This document shows, piece after piece, positions 1 to 9,324 of a stretch of DNA of 64,000 nt. Below the pieces are notes generated by a model that was given only the letters and a program-made list of their open reading frames with translations, was not told the origin of the DNA and searched no databases. Numbering within the stretch: position 1 is the first letter of the stretch; each line of letters opens with the position of its first letter. Made by a program: the position numbers and the translations under genes. The stretch comes from a bacterium SCSIO 12741 (GTDB lineage Bacteria; Bacteroidota; Bacteroidia; Flavobacteriales_G; Salibacteraceae), in contig CP073749.1 of assembly GCA_024398055.1 (NCBI GenBank), positions 310,001 to 374,000 on the forward strand, given 5' to 3'.

Positions 1-1
1 C

Positions 2-1450
2 ATTCTTGAATTATCTCATTACTACTATACGTATAAGGAGATTGGAATTTACCATTTGGATGATGCTAATTTCACCGACACAATTTCGCTACAATACCCC
101 TACGGAAGCACTCTTTCCTTTGGCCATGGAAGTCAAAAATTTATGGGTTTATTGGATAAAATTGAGCATTATTTTCCTGAACAACTTCGAATTCATAGCC
201 ATCCGGATAGCGTTTTCACCACCGCACTTGAAGAGCTCCTTCCACCCAATTTGGGACAGGCAATTATCATATTTGATGATATTGATACATCTAACCCCAA
301 AAAGGGGATTTACTCCAGTATGGATTTGAACATTTATAATAATTACTCTAATTCCGATGATTTAACTTTCATGGTAAATGATCAGGTTCAAAAATTTCGA
401 GATAATGCGCATTCAGACTCCTCGCATCTATTTTTACTTTCTTGGACAATAACCATGTCTCCTACGGATGCTGCCTTAGGTGTTGCATGTATAAATAGTA
501 TTTTAGACTTTGCCTATTGGGCCGATGAAATTCTTGATGATTCCTTGGAGGAACTTTTTGATCAGCACATTGTCCGTCCCGGGAAGGTTCCTAATATTAT
601 TCTCACCGATTCTTGTACGTCTTTCACCACGGAGGCATGTATTCACCTCAACCAACTTTTGCACAAAAAAGAACATGTTAGACTTAGAGAAATCCATCCA
701 AATCCCAGCAAGAGTCAAAAAAGGGAATTAGTAACCGAATTGAACCAATTTCCTTTTATCGAATTAACTAATGACGATAGTCTGGCCATTAATTTAAAAG
801 GCTGGAAGGTCAAGGTAAATGACACCGTGGTTCATACTTTTTCGTCCGAATCAAAGCTTCTGCCAGGGCAGGCCTTAATCGTTTCTGAAAACTTGAATAA
901 GGACTATAAAATTCCCCAATGCGCTAAAGTGGTTGAGGTAAGCTCTGGTAGTTTTCAATTTAATCAGGCATCGGACGACCTAGTGATTTACAACAACCTG
1001 GACCGAGCTGTGGATCGCTACCGGTATACGGTATCCGATACTTCCATTCACGCCTCATTTGCCCGTCCTCATGGGGTTGATACCTTTGCTCTACACAACT
1101 CACTTGGAAATGGTGATGCTTCACCTGGACTGGACGAACAACAGCAGCCCTATCTCCAAAATTGCGCTCCACTGGAAGTTTCAGAGGATAAGGGTCTTTC
1201 TCCTTCACCCATCGTTGTATTTCCAAATCCCGTAAAAAAGGGGGAATCTATCCGGCTAACTATCCCTCAGAACAACAAAAGATCCTACGTTGTAGAAATC
1301 TATGGCCTCAATGGTTCTCTACTGCTCAAACGGGTTTTGAAAGGAAACTCCAACGAAATTGACCTCAGAAATTTAGCATCTGGAATGTATGTATTGAAAT
1401 GGAACAACGGATTGCAACAAGGAGGCCAACGGCTGTTGATCACCAATTGA
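2..1450 (+). CDS. Secreted T9SS-sorted protein with lamin-tail domain (5' end outside window)
   Basis: The frame is open from the first bases of the window, so the N-terminus is missing. The 5' half, around the motif NIILTDSC, loosely resembles the end of a PI-PLC-X-like catalytic domain; this is a weak guess. The middle (from FPFIELTNDDS to about DGDASPGL) has the look of a lamin-tail (LTD) beta-sandwich: ELTNDDSLAINLKGWKV followed by a GQALIVSE strand. The last ~75 residues, starting VVFPNPVKKGESI and ending with GMYVLKW and LLITN, are a type A T9SS sorting domain, so the product should be exported by T9SS and anchored or released at the cell surface. A hairpin terminator follows directly. 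Confident about secretion, not about the enzymatic activity. Confidence 0.8.
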   Translation: MLELSHYYYTYKEIGIYHLDDANFTDTISLQYPYGSTLSFGHGSQKFMGLLDKIEHYFPEQLRIHSHPDSVFTTALEELLPPNLGQAIIIFDDIDTSNPKKGIYSSMDLNIYNNYSNSDDLTFMVNDQVQKFRDNAHSDSSHLFLLSWTITMSPTDAALGVACINSILDFAYWADEILDDSLEELFDQHIVRPGKVPNIILTDSCTSFTTEACIHLNQLLHKKEHVRLREIHPNPSKSQKRELVTELNQFPFIELTNDDSLAINLKGWKVKVNDTVVHTFSSESKLLPGQALIVSENLNKDYKIPQCAKVVEVSSGSFQFNQASDDLVIYNNLDRAVDRYRYTVSDTSIHASFARPHGVDTFALHNSLGNGDASPGLDEQQQPYLQNCAPLEVSEDKGLSPSPIVVFPNPVKKGESIRLTIPQNNKRSYVVEIYGLNGSLLLKRVLKGNSNEIDLRNLASGMYVLKWNNGLQQGGQRLLITN

Positions 1451-1470
1451 TCATCCGATTTAGAATGTTC

Positions 1471-1508
1471 AAAAGCCCGTCTTTGAAATTTCGAGACGGG
1501 CTTTTATT
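1471..1508 (+). terminator. Rho-independent terminator
   Basis: GCCCGTCT and AGACGGGC form an 8-bp stem with an 11-nt loop, followed by TTTTATTT. It lies 20 bp after the stop of the T9SS protein. Confidence 0.85.
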
Positions 1509-1563
1509 TAGACCATAATCCCGTTTAAAAATAAATTCACAGGAAAATGCTAACTTTAATCGA

Positions 1564-2121
1564 GTGAAACCAATATCAGTAGCCTTTGTATTTCTTCTTG
1601 CTCTGACCCTGTTTGCTCAATGTAAAAAGGAGGAGGAAACTAACCCTGAATGTAGTTCAGAGGTATTGGATAGAAAGTCTTCCTTCTTTGGAAATTTTCA
1701 GCGAACCTATAACAGTGTTTCCTCTCAAGAGGCCATCGGGCCGGTTTCGGTTCACTATTGCGGCACAAGCGTAAAAGTAAGGGTTGACACCTTCGATCTT
1801 ATCCAATTACACGATATGGACAGCAGCAAAAAAAGGTTGTTCTACACCCTCATTTTTGGTCCATACGAGGGACTTGATGACTATGAATTTGGCCTTTTAA
1901 GACCCTTTGACAGCGTTCGTTTTCCGGTATCCGCCATCGATATACACATGGCCGATTCCATGATTTTTAATGATCGAAATTACATCGATCCCGATCAAAA
2001 AGCTTGGGTAATCCGACACAAATCCTACACCGAATTTCAATTCGAAAAACGCCTACGAGGTTCACGGGAAGAAGAGGAATTCCACTCCTTAATGGTCCAG
2101 TCCAATTACCCATTTTTCTAA
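1564..2121 (+). CDS. Putative lipoprotein of unknown function
   Basis: The 185-residue product starts at GTG and has a hydrophobic signal (AFVFLLALTLFAQC) with a lipobox-like LFAQC, so Cys20 is the probable lipidation site. After it comes a charged KKEEE tether. The remainder has no motif I recognise. It is flanked by terminators on both sides and so looks monocistronic. Function unknown. Confidence 0.65.
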   Translation: MKPISVAFVFLLALTLFAQCKKEEETNPECSSEVLDRKSSFFGNFQRTYNSVSSQEAIGPVSVHYCGTSVKVRVDTFDLIQLHDMDSSKKRLFYTLIFGPYEGLDDYEFGLLRPFDSVRFPVSAIDIHMADSMIFNDRNYIDPDQKAWVIRHKSYTEFQFEKRLRGSREEEEFHSLMVQSNYPFF

Positions 2122-2157
2122 AAAAAAGCCTTTCCCCTGGGATAAGAGAAAGGCTTC
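2120..2157. terminator. Bidirectional terminator between convergent genes
   Basis: AAGCCTTTC and GAAAGGCTT form a 9-bp stem with a run of A on the left side and pyrimidine-rich sequence on the right. It separates the lipoprotein gene (+) from the alpha-2-macroglobulin gene (-). Confidence 0.75.
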
Positions 2158-2182
2158 CTAATTGATTATTGGCATCCATTAA

Positions 2183-5100
2183 TTACTCCAAAATTTCAAC
2201 GGATTTGGTAGAGCTCCAGGATTTGAACTCATTGGTGTAGTACAAATAGGCCGAACTGGGACTGCTTTCATAAGTTCCCGGCACTTCGGTTTTTAAATCC
2301 AGGCGAATGGTTCTTTTCTCCCCAGGTGTCATTCCACGGTAGTAGCACAATAACTGGTTGCCACGAATTTCATAATAATCAAAAGTTTCGGCCTTCATCA
2401 ATTCTTTCAGTTGCCAGGGCTGTAGGGAAAATCCGCCGGGTATCCCAATGATACACATCGTTGATGGAATACCCTCACTGGTGGTGTTCTCCAAAACCGT
2501 AGTTAAACGAGCTGTTTCTCCCAACTTCACCTGATCCTCGCTCCAGGAACTGGTCACTTTTACCTTACAGGTTTGGGCTGAAATTGGAGTTTGTGAAGTG
2601 GTGTAATCCACTGACAGTGTATAAGGCAAAGCCGAATTGGTCTCAGAAAACTTCACTTGAACCACCGATTGTGGTTTTAAATGACGGGCAAATCCATCCA
2701 ACACAATGGCTTCCTGTGATCCCTTATCGTAGTGAACCGAACCCCGCTTTACGCCATCTACAAATACGGAAACAGTTCCGCTGGACGGCATCATCCGAGC
2801 TTGTTTGGAATAAGCCGTCAAAGCTTTAAGGGCCAAAATGGTAGCCTGAGTTGAGCCGAAACCTCCAGTACCTGAGCGACTATTAGTCAAGAATTTAACG
2901 GCTTTGGATAGTTTTTGTGCATCGTAGTGATCGGACTTCAGCATAGCTAAAACAGCCAGTGCTGTGGTCTCTACTTCGAGCGATTTACCCGTGGAATAAG
3001 TAATCGAATGAGTTTTACCCATAAACTGACCATCTGGCTTTTGCTGACCCATCAATTGATCAAGCGTATTTTGTGCTTTCTGATTTTGATTCAGGTTAAA
3101 CAAACAGCTTGCACTCATAGCTAACAAGTATGGATCGTTGGATTGCAGGGCTTGATTGTTTGCCGTTTGAGCTTCGAAGGCAATCCGGTTTTCTCCAGAC
3201 TCGGAAAGAGCATACACGATATAACCATTAAGCACCTCGTTGCTGATTTGTCCATAGTTGTGCAAGGCATAAGAGTTACGATGAAATCCTCCCTGGCCAT
3301 CTTTTTTCGCCAGTAACCAATTCTGGGTACGTTCCATCATTCTTTGATCCACTCCCTGGTAAACCTCCATCATATCGTGAAACTGCATCAAGCCATAAGC
3401 CGTCAATCCTTCGTGACCCGGCGCTTTGCCAAACCATTCGTAACCCTTGCTCGAGGTCTCAAATCCAACCAATCGCTTATACCCACGATCAATCAATCCA
3501 TTGGCCCGAGCTGTTACCTTTTCATTATCAATGCCCGATTCCTGCATGTATTTCATAACCATGATGTTGGGATAGCTGGTAGCCGATGTTTGCTCGAAAC
3601 AGCCATTGGGTTCTCTTAAAATCGATTCTACCCCAGTCATGATATCGGCCATGAGCGACGGATAAAGCGTTACACTTGCTTGAACGGATCCTTTTTCAAC
3701 TGCTTTTAAATCCAATTGATGGGCAGCAATCATTTCCTGACCTGAGAAGGATTGATTTACCGGAATACCCCGAGGTTTAACGGTGAGTTGCTGCTCTATT
3801 CCATCCTGGTAATCAGCGGAGGAAAACTGAATGGCCAGTTGTCCTTTGGCTACCGGCTCCTCGCATACCAGATGAGCCCAAGTAACCTGAACTCCAGGAT
3901 CCAGCACTTTTTTAGCACTTGGTTTCTTCACCCATTTTAATCCAGATGGAATATCCACTTTCAATTGACCGAAGAGTTCTCCTTCTGTATTGTTCGCCAA
4001 AACCACTGGAATTTTCAGCGTATCGCCTACCAAAACTTCCAGGGGCAATCGGGCTTTAACAGAAAGTGGTATTTGGGTGCTGTACAGCTTCGTTTTTCTG
4101 CCCACGGTTCCATTCTGACCTATCCCTTCGGTGGTAATTCTGAAAGAAGAAACATCATCGTTGTTGTAAAAGGAGATCTCAGCCTTTCCGGATTCATCCA
4201 CTTCCACCAAGCCATTCCAATAAATCGTAGATCGAAAATCGTTTCGCTGGAAGGCCGACGAGTTGGTCAAATCCAGATTCTCATAGCTCGGTGCTTGAAA
4301 TTGGCGAGCCTGCATCAAGGTTTCCTGAATATGTTGAGGCAAACGAGCATTCCCATGAACCGGGCGTTGAATCTCCTGCTTAAATCTACCCTTACGATTT
4401 TTGAGATCCAAAAAGTTCACTTCTTTACGCTCTTCGTCCATTTGATCTGCTACACCGAGTAAAGCCTTTTCTTCTACTATATCATCCTCAAATTCAATCA
4501 TTTCCTCAACCGCAAACTCCTTGACTTCAAGTTCATCCATACCTACAAAATTGGCCGCTACAAAGTGCACATTTGAGGCACCACTGGCCAAAACATCTAA
4601 TTGGACTTGAGGCACTTCAGAAGCAACTACAGCCTTGTTCACTTGATTGGCCAGTCCTACTTGGTTGTTCCAATTAATAGCATTGCCGTTAAAATCTTGG
4701 AAGACTTGATAATTCACTTGAGCATTGTTGCCGCACAACACGTTTTTATGATTGGCCTGTTGGGCTTCAAATAGTTGGTTGCGCTTAATCTCCAGATCCA
4801 TTTGTACCGTATCCAGTTGAGCTCTTAGAATGGGATCGTGAATTTCTCCAGACCAAACGCCACCAAATCGATTCAAATGCTGGATTTCGCTCCATTCAAA
4901 TCTTCTCCATCCAGCCGTCATCATCAGGTAGTCCATTTTTTGAAGCGATTCTTTATCGGTGCGGAAGTAGGCTTGGGGCTCTTCCACTTTTTCACGTAGT
5001 TCATATTCCAACAGTAGATTGGACAAGATGTGCGCCGAACGATCATCCGAAAAAGACAGCAGCTGATCATCCACCACGGCCATAGACAAGCTCGCTGCTA

Positions 5101-6523
5101 CCGGATTTCCCTGGTCATCTTTTACCTGGATACTGGCCGTTACTTTTTCTCTGGGCAGATAAACTTCTTTGTCGGTTTGAATATCAATGTCTAACTGCTT
5201 ATCCCGGCTAGCAAAAACGAGGCGCTCTGCTACCGGCAATTCATGGCGATTAAACAAAGTAATTCTAGCCACTCCCATAGGAACATTGTGAGTGGGAATA
5301 GTAACCAAATTGGCGCCCTGATCCAGATCCAGGGTATCTCCATAATACAGTTGATCACGAACGGTAAGAACCAAGTACCCACCCGTAGCGGAGTTGCTCC
5401 GAATTTTGAGTCGAATGTTGTTTTCGCTCACCGAAGACACCTGCAACGCCATGTTTTTGTTGGAAACCCCTGGTAGCGGAAATCTTTGTTGAATGAAATC
5501 AGGATTGGTAATTTCTACGTGGTAAGATTGGCCATATTCGGGCATTAGGTTAAAGTGTCCCATACCGTGATGAAAGCTCTTAAAGGTGTCCAGCACTTCC
5601 TGGGTAACGCTATTGACCACTCTACCCGAAATATCCATCGGTTTACCCTTGCTGTTGCTGGCCTTAAAGGCTACCCTGCTGGTAAATCCATTGATCAAAT
5701 CTCCCCCTTCAGGAAATAGCCTTAGGCTCAAATCATCTTTGTGGTAAGGAATCGCCCGGGAAATGGACTCATTCAATCCATTGTAAAGGATCTCAGCATT
5801 CACCAATCCATCCGTCACTGGTACGTTTTCGGGAAGCGTAAATTTAATTTGGGCCTTCCCGGTTTGTCCGGTTACCCCTCTTTTTTGGAACACAATTTCC
5901 TGGTTGAGTTTTACATCCACCTTGTACTCTTGACCCATCAATGGCCCTTTGTGACTTGATTTTAGCTCCAGTTTCAACTCAACTTCTTCACCGGGGCTAT
6001 ATCCCTTTCGATCGAAGTCAAGTTTCATTTTCAGTTCTGGCGGATTAACGTCCTGAACATGCAATTCCTTTTCAAACAAAAAAGGAGTTCCTTCCTGGTT
6101 TTGAAGGTTGGTATAGGTTTTCACTTTGTAAGCGCCACCCGGAGCATCATTCTCCAGCTTAAAATCTCCCAGCGCCCGACCATCCTTGGTCTCCACTCTT
6201 TTCTTGACCACCGCTTTTCCATTAGGGGCAATCAGTTCCACATGAAGGACATCGCTCCTATCGGAGGCTGAAAAATCCGAACCATTTAATAAGTACACGC
6301 TAAACCAGATATCCTCGCCAGGTTGGTACATGGTTTTGTCAAAATGCAAGTAGACTTTATCCTCTGGAAACTCCTGGCTCTTGAGATCCAATTTTTCCAT
6401 GAGTGTATTGATAAAGGTAAATTCAGAAGGGTCTGGCGTACTGGGAATAAATGCTCCCAGAGCAAACAAACTGGTAAAGGCCAAAAGACGAATGGCAACG
6501 GGTAAAAAAGAAGATGATTTCAT
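2183..6523 (-). CDS. Bacterial alpha-2-macroglobulin family protein with intact thioester motif
   Basis: The 1446-residue product has an N-terminal signal sequence (LLAFTSLFALGAF) and MG-type beta domains, beginning with KVYLHFDKTMYQPGEDIWF, the opening of the family's MG1/MG2 region. The central bait region is long and polar. The complement-like thioester domain carries NGCFEQTS near residue 975, which keeps the CxEQ signature, and an alpha/alpha-barrel of repeats follows (GLTAYGLMQF, SNEVLNGYIVYAL). Family members are thought to trap proteases in the periplasm or at the surface. In proteobacteria the gene often sits beside pbpC, but no penicillin-binding protein is adjacent here. The gene stands alone on the minus strand with its own upstream region. 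Confidence 0.9.
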   Translation of the reverse strand: MKSSSFLPVAIRLLAFTSLFALGAFIPSTPDPSEFTFINTLMEKLDLKSQEFPEDKVYLHFDKTMYQPGEDIWFSVYLLNGSDFSASDRSDVLHVELIAPNGKAVVKKRVETKDGRALGDFKLENDAPGGAYKVKTYTNLQNQEGTPFLFEKELHVQDVNPPELKMKLDFDRKGYSPGEEVELKLELKSSHKGPLMGQEYKVDVKLNQEIVFQKRGVTGQTGKAQIKFTLPENVPVTDGLVNAEILYNGLNESISRAIPYHKDDLSLRLFPEGGDLINGFTSRVAFKASNSKGKPMDISGRVVNSVTQEVLDTFKSFHHGMGHFNLMPEYGQSYHVEITNPDFIQQRFPLPGVSNKNMALQVSSVSENNIRLKIRSNSATGGYLVLTVRDQLYYGDTLDLDQGANLVTIPTHNVPMGVARITLFNRHELPVAERLVFASRDKQLDIDIQTDKEVYLPREKVTASIQVKDDQGNPVAASLSMAVVDDQLLSFSDDRSAHILSNLLLEYELREKVEEPQAYFRTDKESLQKMDYLMMTAGWRRFEWSEIQHLNRFGGVWSGEIHDPILRAQLDTVQMDLEIKRNQLFEAQQANHKNVLCGNNAQVNYQVFQDFNGNAINWNNQVGLANQVNKAVVASEVPQVQLDVLASGASNVHFVAANFVGMDELEVKEFAVEEMIEFEDDIVEEKALLGVADQMDEERKEVNFLDLKNRKGRFKQEIQRPVHGNARLPQHIQETLMQARQFQAPSYENLDLTNSSAFQRNDFRSTIYWNGLVEVDESGKAEISFYNNDDVSSFRITTEGIGQNGTVGRKTKLYSTQIPLSVKARLPLEVLVGDTLKIPVVLANNTEGELFGQLKVDIPSGLKWVKKPSAKKVLDPGVQVTWAHLVCEEPVAKGQLAIQFSSADYQDGIEQQLTVKPRGIPVNQSFSGQEMIAAHQLDLKAVEKGSVQASVTLYPSLMADIMTGVESILREPNGCFEQTSATSYPNIMVMKYMQESGIDNEKVTARANGLIDRGYKRLVGFETSSKGYEWFGKAPGHEGLTAYGLMQFHDMMEVYQGVDQRMMERTQNWLLAKKDGQGGFHRNSYALHNYGQISNEVLNGYIVYALSESGENRIAFEAQTANNQALQSNDPYLLAMSASCLFNLNQNQKAQNTLDQLMGQQKPDGQFMGKTHSITYSTGKSLEVETTALAVLAMLKSDHYDAQKLSKAVKFLTNSRSGTGGFGSTQATILALKALTAYSKQARMMPSSGTVSVFVDGVKRGSVHYDKGSQEAIVLDGFARHLKPQSVVQVKFSETNSALPYTLSVDYTTSQTPISAQTCKVKVTSSWSEDQVKLGETARLTTVLENTTSEGIPSTMCIIGIPGGFSLQPWQLKELMKAETFDYYEIRGNQLLCYYRGMTPGEKRTIRLDLKTEVPGTYESSPSSAYLYYTNEFKSWSSTKSVEILE

Positions 6524-6737
6524 AATTCACGGCTTTGATATTATTCAAATGTAGCCGTGCTCTTAGGGCGCATCAAGGCAAACTGGGTGTAGTGACTTTT
6601 CCACTACGTAAAGTGGTCAATTGACTCGGCCGCTTAAAAATTGGCAGATACTAGAGAGGGGAATTTCTCGTACTTTAGGAATGAAACGAAGGCCGAATCC
6701 TTACTTTTCATTATTTTTAGCTTACCTAAACCCCATC

Positions 6738-7553
6738 ATGCAAACCAGATTTCCCATACCCCCTCTTTTGAATCACCTCATTTGGTTCATTCTGATTTTT
6801 TCAGGATTCTCCGGATTCAGTCAGGATCGAATATTCCTGGCCAATGGTGAAAAGGTAACCGGAACCTTTATCGGGCGAGAGAAAGGGATGGTCTATTACC
6901 TGGAGTCAGGCTCTTCAGACACCGTAAAAATGGCCAAACAAGATGTGGCCTTGGTGATCTACCAATCGGGAGACTACAAAATCTTCAATGAAGACTACCG
7001 CCCTATAATCGGTCAGGAAAGAATCCAAAAGGAGGAAAAAGAATGGAATCAGACACCTAAAAACCTGGTAAAAGCCAACCTCTTTCTGCTTCTGGCTCAA
7101 ACCGCAGAAATCACTTACCAAAGACGATTGACCAACCATCTGGCCATCGAATTTCCTGTTACTTACGGATGGGGTTGGAAGCAAGCCCAAGCCAATGAGT
7201 TTGATATTCGAAAAAGGTTTGCAGTGGGTGCCACGATGCTGGTCTATCCGATTAAAAAGCCCAATGCCCTTATTCAGTTCTTTACCGGGCCAGGTATTGA
7301 AGTAGGTAACATCTCCTTTAGCGATACCTACCTAACCAATTTCCACGATAAGTCGGGACGAATCGGAGTGTTCCCTTCTCCTCAAAATTCGAACTACCTC
7401 AACCTCAATGTAAGAGCCGGAATTATGATCCGAATGAATCCATGGATGTCCATTGGCGCAGAAGCCGCTCCGGGCCTAAGAATCTATTTCTGGCAAGAAG
7501 AATTCAACACCTGGTCATTAAGTCATAACCTCAACCTAATTGTTCATTTTTAA
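6738..7553 (+). CDS. Exported protein, probably outer-membrane beta-barrel-like
   Basis: I chose the ATG at 6738, directly before a signal peptide (HLIWFILIFSGFSGFSQ), over an upstream start at 6621 that would add 39 non-signal residues. The mature protein begins DRIFLANGEKVTGTFIGREKG, a short beta domain common in Bacteroidota exported proteins. It continues with alternating hydrophobic strands (LAIEFPVTYGWGW, RAGIMIRMNPWMSIGAEA) and ends in an aromatic-rich strand, NLNLIVHF, as outer-membrane barrels do. The stop lies one base before the start of the next gene, so the two are probably co-transcribed. No specific function assigned. Confidence 0.65.
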   Translation: MQTRFPIPPLLNHLIWFILIFSGFSGFSQDRIFLANGEKVTGTFIGREKGMVYYLESGSSDTVKMAKQDVALVIYQSGDYKIFNEDYRPIIGQERIQKEEKEWNQTPKNLVKANLFLLLAQTAEITYQRRLTNHLAIEFPVTYGWGWKQAQANEFDIRKRFAVGATMLVYPIKKPNALIQFFTGPGIEVGNISFSDTYLTNFHDKSGRIGVFPSPQNSNYLNLNVRAGIMIRMNPWMSIGAEAAPGLRIYFWQEEFNTWSLSHNLNLIVHF

Positions 7554-7554
7554 G

Positions 7555-7908
7555 ATGGAAAAGTGGATTTGCATACTCGTCTTTTTAACCACAGGATTAT
7601 CCTGCTTTGGCCAAGACACGATCTATCTTCGAGACAAGAAACATAAACCCATTTACTGTCATATTCAGGATACCAATGCCTTCTACATCCGATTCAAAAA
7701 AATGAATAAACCCGATGGCAGAACCTATTCTGTAACCACTGATGATGTTTTGGTTATTGCCGACGACAACGGCCATTCCTGGTACGTAATTAAAGGAAGA
7801 CGCCCGTATTCCTATAAGCGTTATGACAGGGAGCAATACCTCAAAAGACGAGAGGAAAAAAAGGCCCAAAAAAGACAAGAGAAAGATTCGGAGTTTGTGG
7901 AACCTTAA
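7555..7908 (+). CDS. Small exported basic protein of unknown function
   Basis: The start is taken at ATG 7555, one base after the previous stop; an ATG at 7540 would overlap that gene. The product has a signal peptide (WICILVFLTTGLSCFGQ) and a mature part beginning DTIYLRDKKHKPIYCHIQD, like the upstream protein's DRIFLANGEKV. The C-terminus is highly charged (KRREEKKAQKRQEKD), consistent with a short helix. The similar N-terminal beta motifs and tight coupling suggest the two proteins work together in the envelope. Function unknown. Confidence 0.6.
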   Translation: MEKWICILVFLTTGLSCFGQDTIYLRDKKHKPIYCHIQDTNAFYIRFKKMNKPDGRTYSVTTDDVLVIADDNGHSWYVIKGRRPYSYKRYDREQYLKRREEKKAQKRQEKDSEFVEP

Positions 7909-7963
7909 CCTTTCTATCGTAATTCCATATGCTTGAATGTACAATGCCCATCAGCAAAATTTC

Positions 7964-8010
7964 TTAATTTGGGCTTGAACTAAACTGTTGGAAGCGCCAC
8001 TCTCGGCATT
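7964..8010 (+). repeat. Isolated fragment of the intergenic repeat seen at 19-29 kb
   Basis: The stretch TTGGGCTTGAACTAAACTGT followed by GGAAG matches the start of the 3' module of the long repeat (TTTAGGCTTGAACTAAACTG at 28.8 kb). Similarity fades afterwards. As in the array, it lies upstream of a single plus-strand gene. Confidence 0.45.
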
Positions 8011-8136
8011 CAATAGAACATTTTAAATTACCGATGTGACCTAATTGGATTGAAGATTCTGCATCAATTCGTCGATTACTTTTTGATAAGATGGGACGTC
8101 GTCACAAGTAAATATGAACCTATAAATCCATTTAAA

Positions 8137-9186
8137 ATGAACGCTATCATTGACCTCGAAACCTTAGAAATTGGAGATGGCCGTAATCCTTTCAACGAAA
8201 TCATGGCCAAAGTTGAGAGACTAAGCCTTGAAGGATCCTTGAAAGGGAACAAAGAAGAAATTGAAAAGACAATTTTATTTATTGAAAGAAAATATCAGGA
8301 TTTCTCAGAAAAAGATGCGAGTAAATCAAAGGTGATATATCAAGCAATAAGTGCCAGTTTAACAATATTCGAAAAAGATGGATCGCAGATAAAAAACTCT
8401 CTCAATGAGGACATAAAAAGTATAAAAAATCTAGTTTTAAATTTATCCTCAAAAGAGCATATCAACCTTAGCTCTCTCCTATTAAGCAATCATTTAAACT
8501 ATAATAATGTTGATAAAAAGACATTCACTACCGAGGCGCTTAAAATAGCTTACCATAAAGTGCTTAGCAGTATCGAAGAGCCTGAAAATGAAACCCTTGA
8601 ATGGATTTTTGAATTGAATTTTGATGTTGATATAAATGAAAGACACAAACCTCTTGAATTTATTCATCTTTTCATCGAATCGCTTAATACAATTGAAGGT
8701 GTCCGAATTACATTAGAAGACATCAAAATCGGTTCAATTAAGGTTAAATTAAAGGCTGTTTTTGATGACGTTTCAAGCAAAGATGAAGTTAAGGAAATAT
8801 TGAATTCGACTGTAAAAGCAGCAAAAGATAAGCTCGAAAAGGATTTCAATGAATCGGAGAAATTTCGAACTGAGGCTACCAAGAATCAGGTAGACACAAA
8901 TATTCGAAAAGAAGAGCTACTGGAAAAACAATCACCTGAATACAAGAAAATTAAACAATACGAGCAAGAATCTTTGAAACTAGATGTTGAAAGAAAGTAT
9001 ATTGAAAATCAGGAGAGAAAACTTGACTATTTCATCAAAAGAAAAAATCTTCTTAGGGAGCTAATTTCAGAGGGCTTAATAGATCAAAAGGATTTTGAGA
9101 TGTTGATCAATGGTATTTCATTATTTAAATTAATGGACGGCAGGCTTACCCTTGGTGAAGACATAGACATTATCGACGGTTTATAG
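8137..9186 (+). CDS. Hypothetical coiled-coil protein
   Basis: I use ATG 8137 (MNAIIDLETLEIGDG); an upstream TTG at 8050 would add 29 unconvincing residues. The 349-residue product has no signal peptide and is probably cytoplasmic. The C-terminal third (roughly residues 225-320) is rich in Lys and Glu in a heptad-like pattern (AAKDKLEKDFNESEKF, ESLKLDVERKYIENQERKL), indicating a coiled coil. The gene is more AT-rich than its neighbours and has a fragment of the accessory-array repeat upstream, so it may be horizontally acquired. Function not recognised. Confidence 0.6.
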   Translation: MNAIIDLETLEIGDGRNPFNEIMAKVERLSLEGSLKGNKEEIEKTILFIERKYQDFSEKDASKSKVIYQAISASLTIFEKDGSQIKNSLNEDIKSIKNLVLNLSSKEHINLSSLLLSNHLNYNNVDKKTFTTEALKIAYHKVLSSIEEPENETLEWIFELNFDVDINERHKPLEFIHLFIESLNTIEGVRITLEDIKIGSIKVKLKAVFDDVSSKDEVKEILNSTVKAAKDKLEKDFNESEKFRTEATKNQVDTNIRKEELLEKQSPEYKKIKQYEQESLKLDVERKYIENQERKLDYFIKRKNLLRELISEGLIDQKDFEMLINGISLFKLMDGRLTLGEDIDIIDGL

Positions 9187-9250
9187 CAATAACTCAAGAA
9201 TTTCTCCCGCGGCTTCATATGTTTAAACCATTGAATACCTGGAATAATCA

Positions 9251-9281
9251 AAAAAAAGAGCCGATCAAATGACCGGCTCTT
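9251..9281 (-). terminator. Rho-independent terminator
   Basis: On the minus strand AGAGCCGG and CGGCTCT pair around a short loop and are followed by seven or more T. It terminates the beta-helix T9SS gene. Confidence 0.8.
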
Positions 9282-9324
9282 CCGCGAATGGATGGGACCC
9301 AATAATGGTGGTCTTTCTCCTAGG

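Noticed and set aside
3965-4462. A 165-codon plus-strand open frame
   Set aside because: It is the reverse strand of the alpha-2-macroglobulin gene, with no start context or family.
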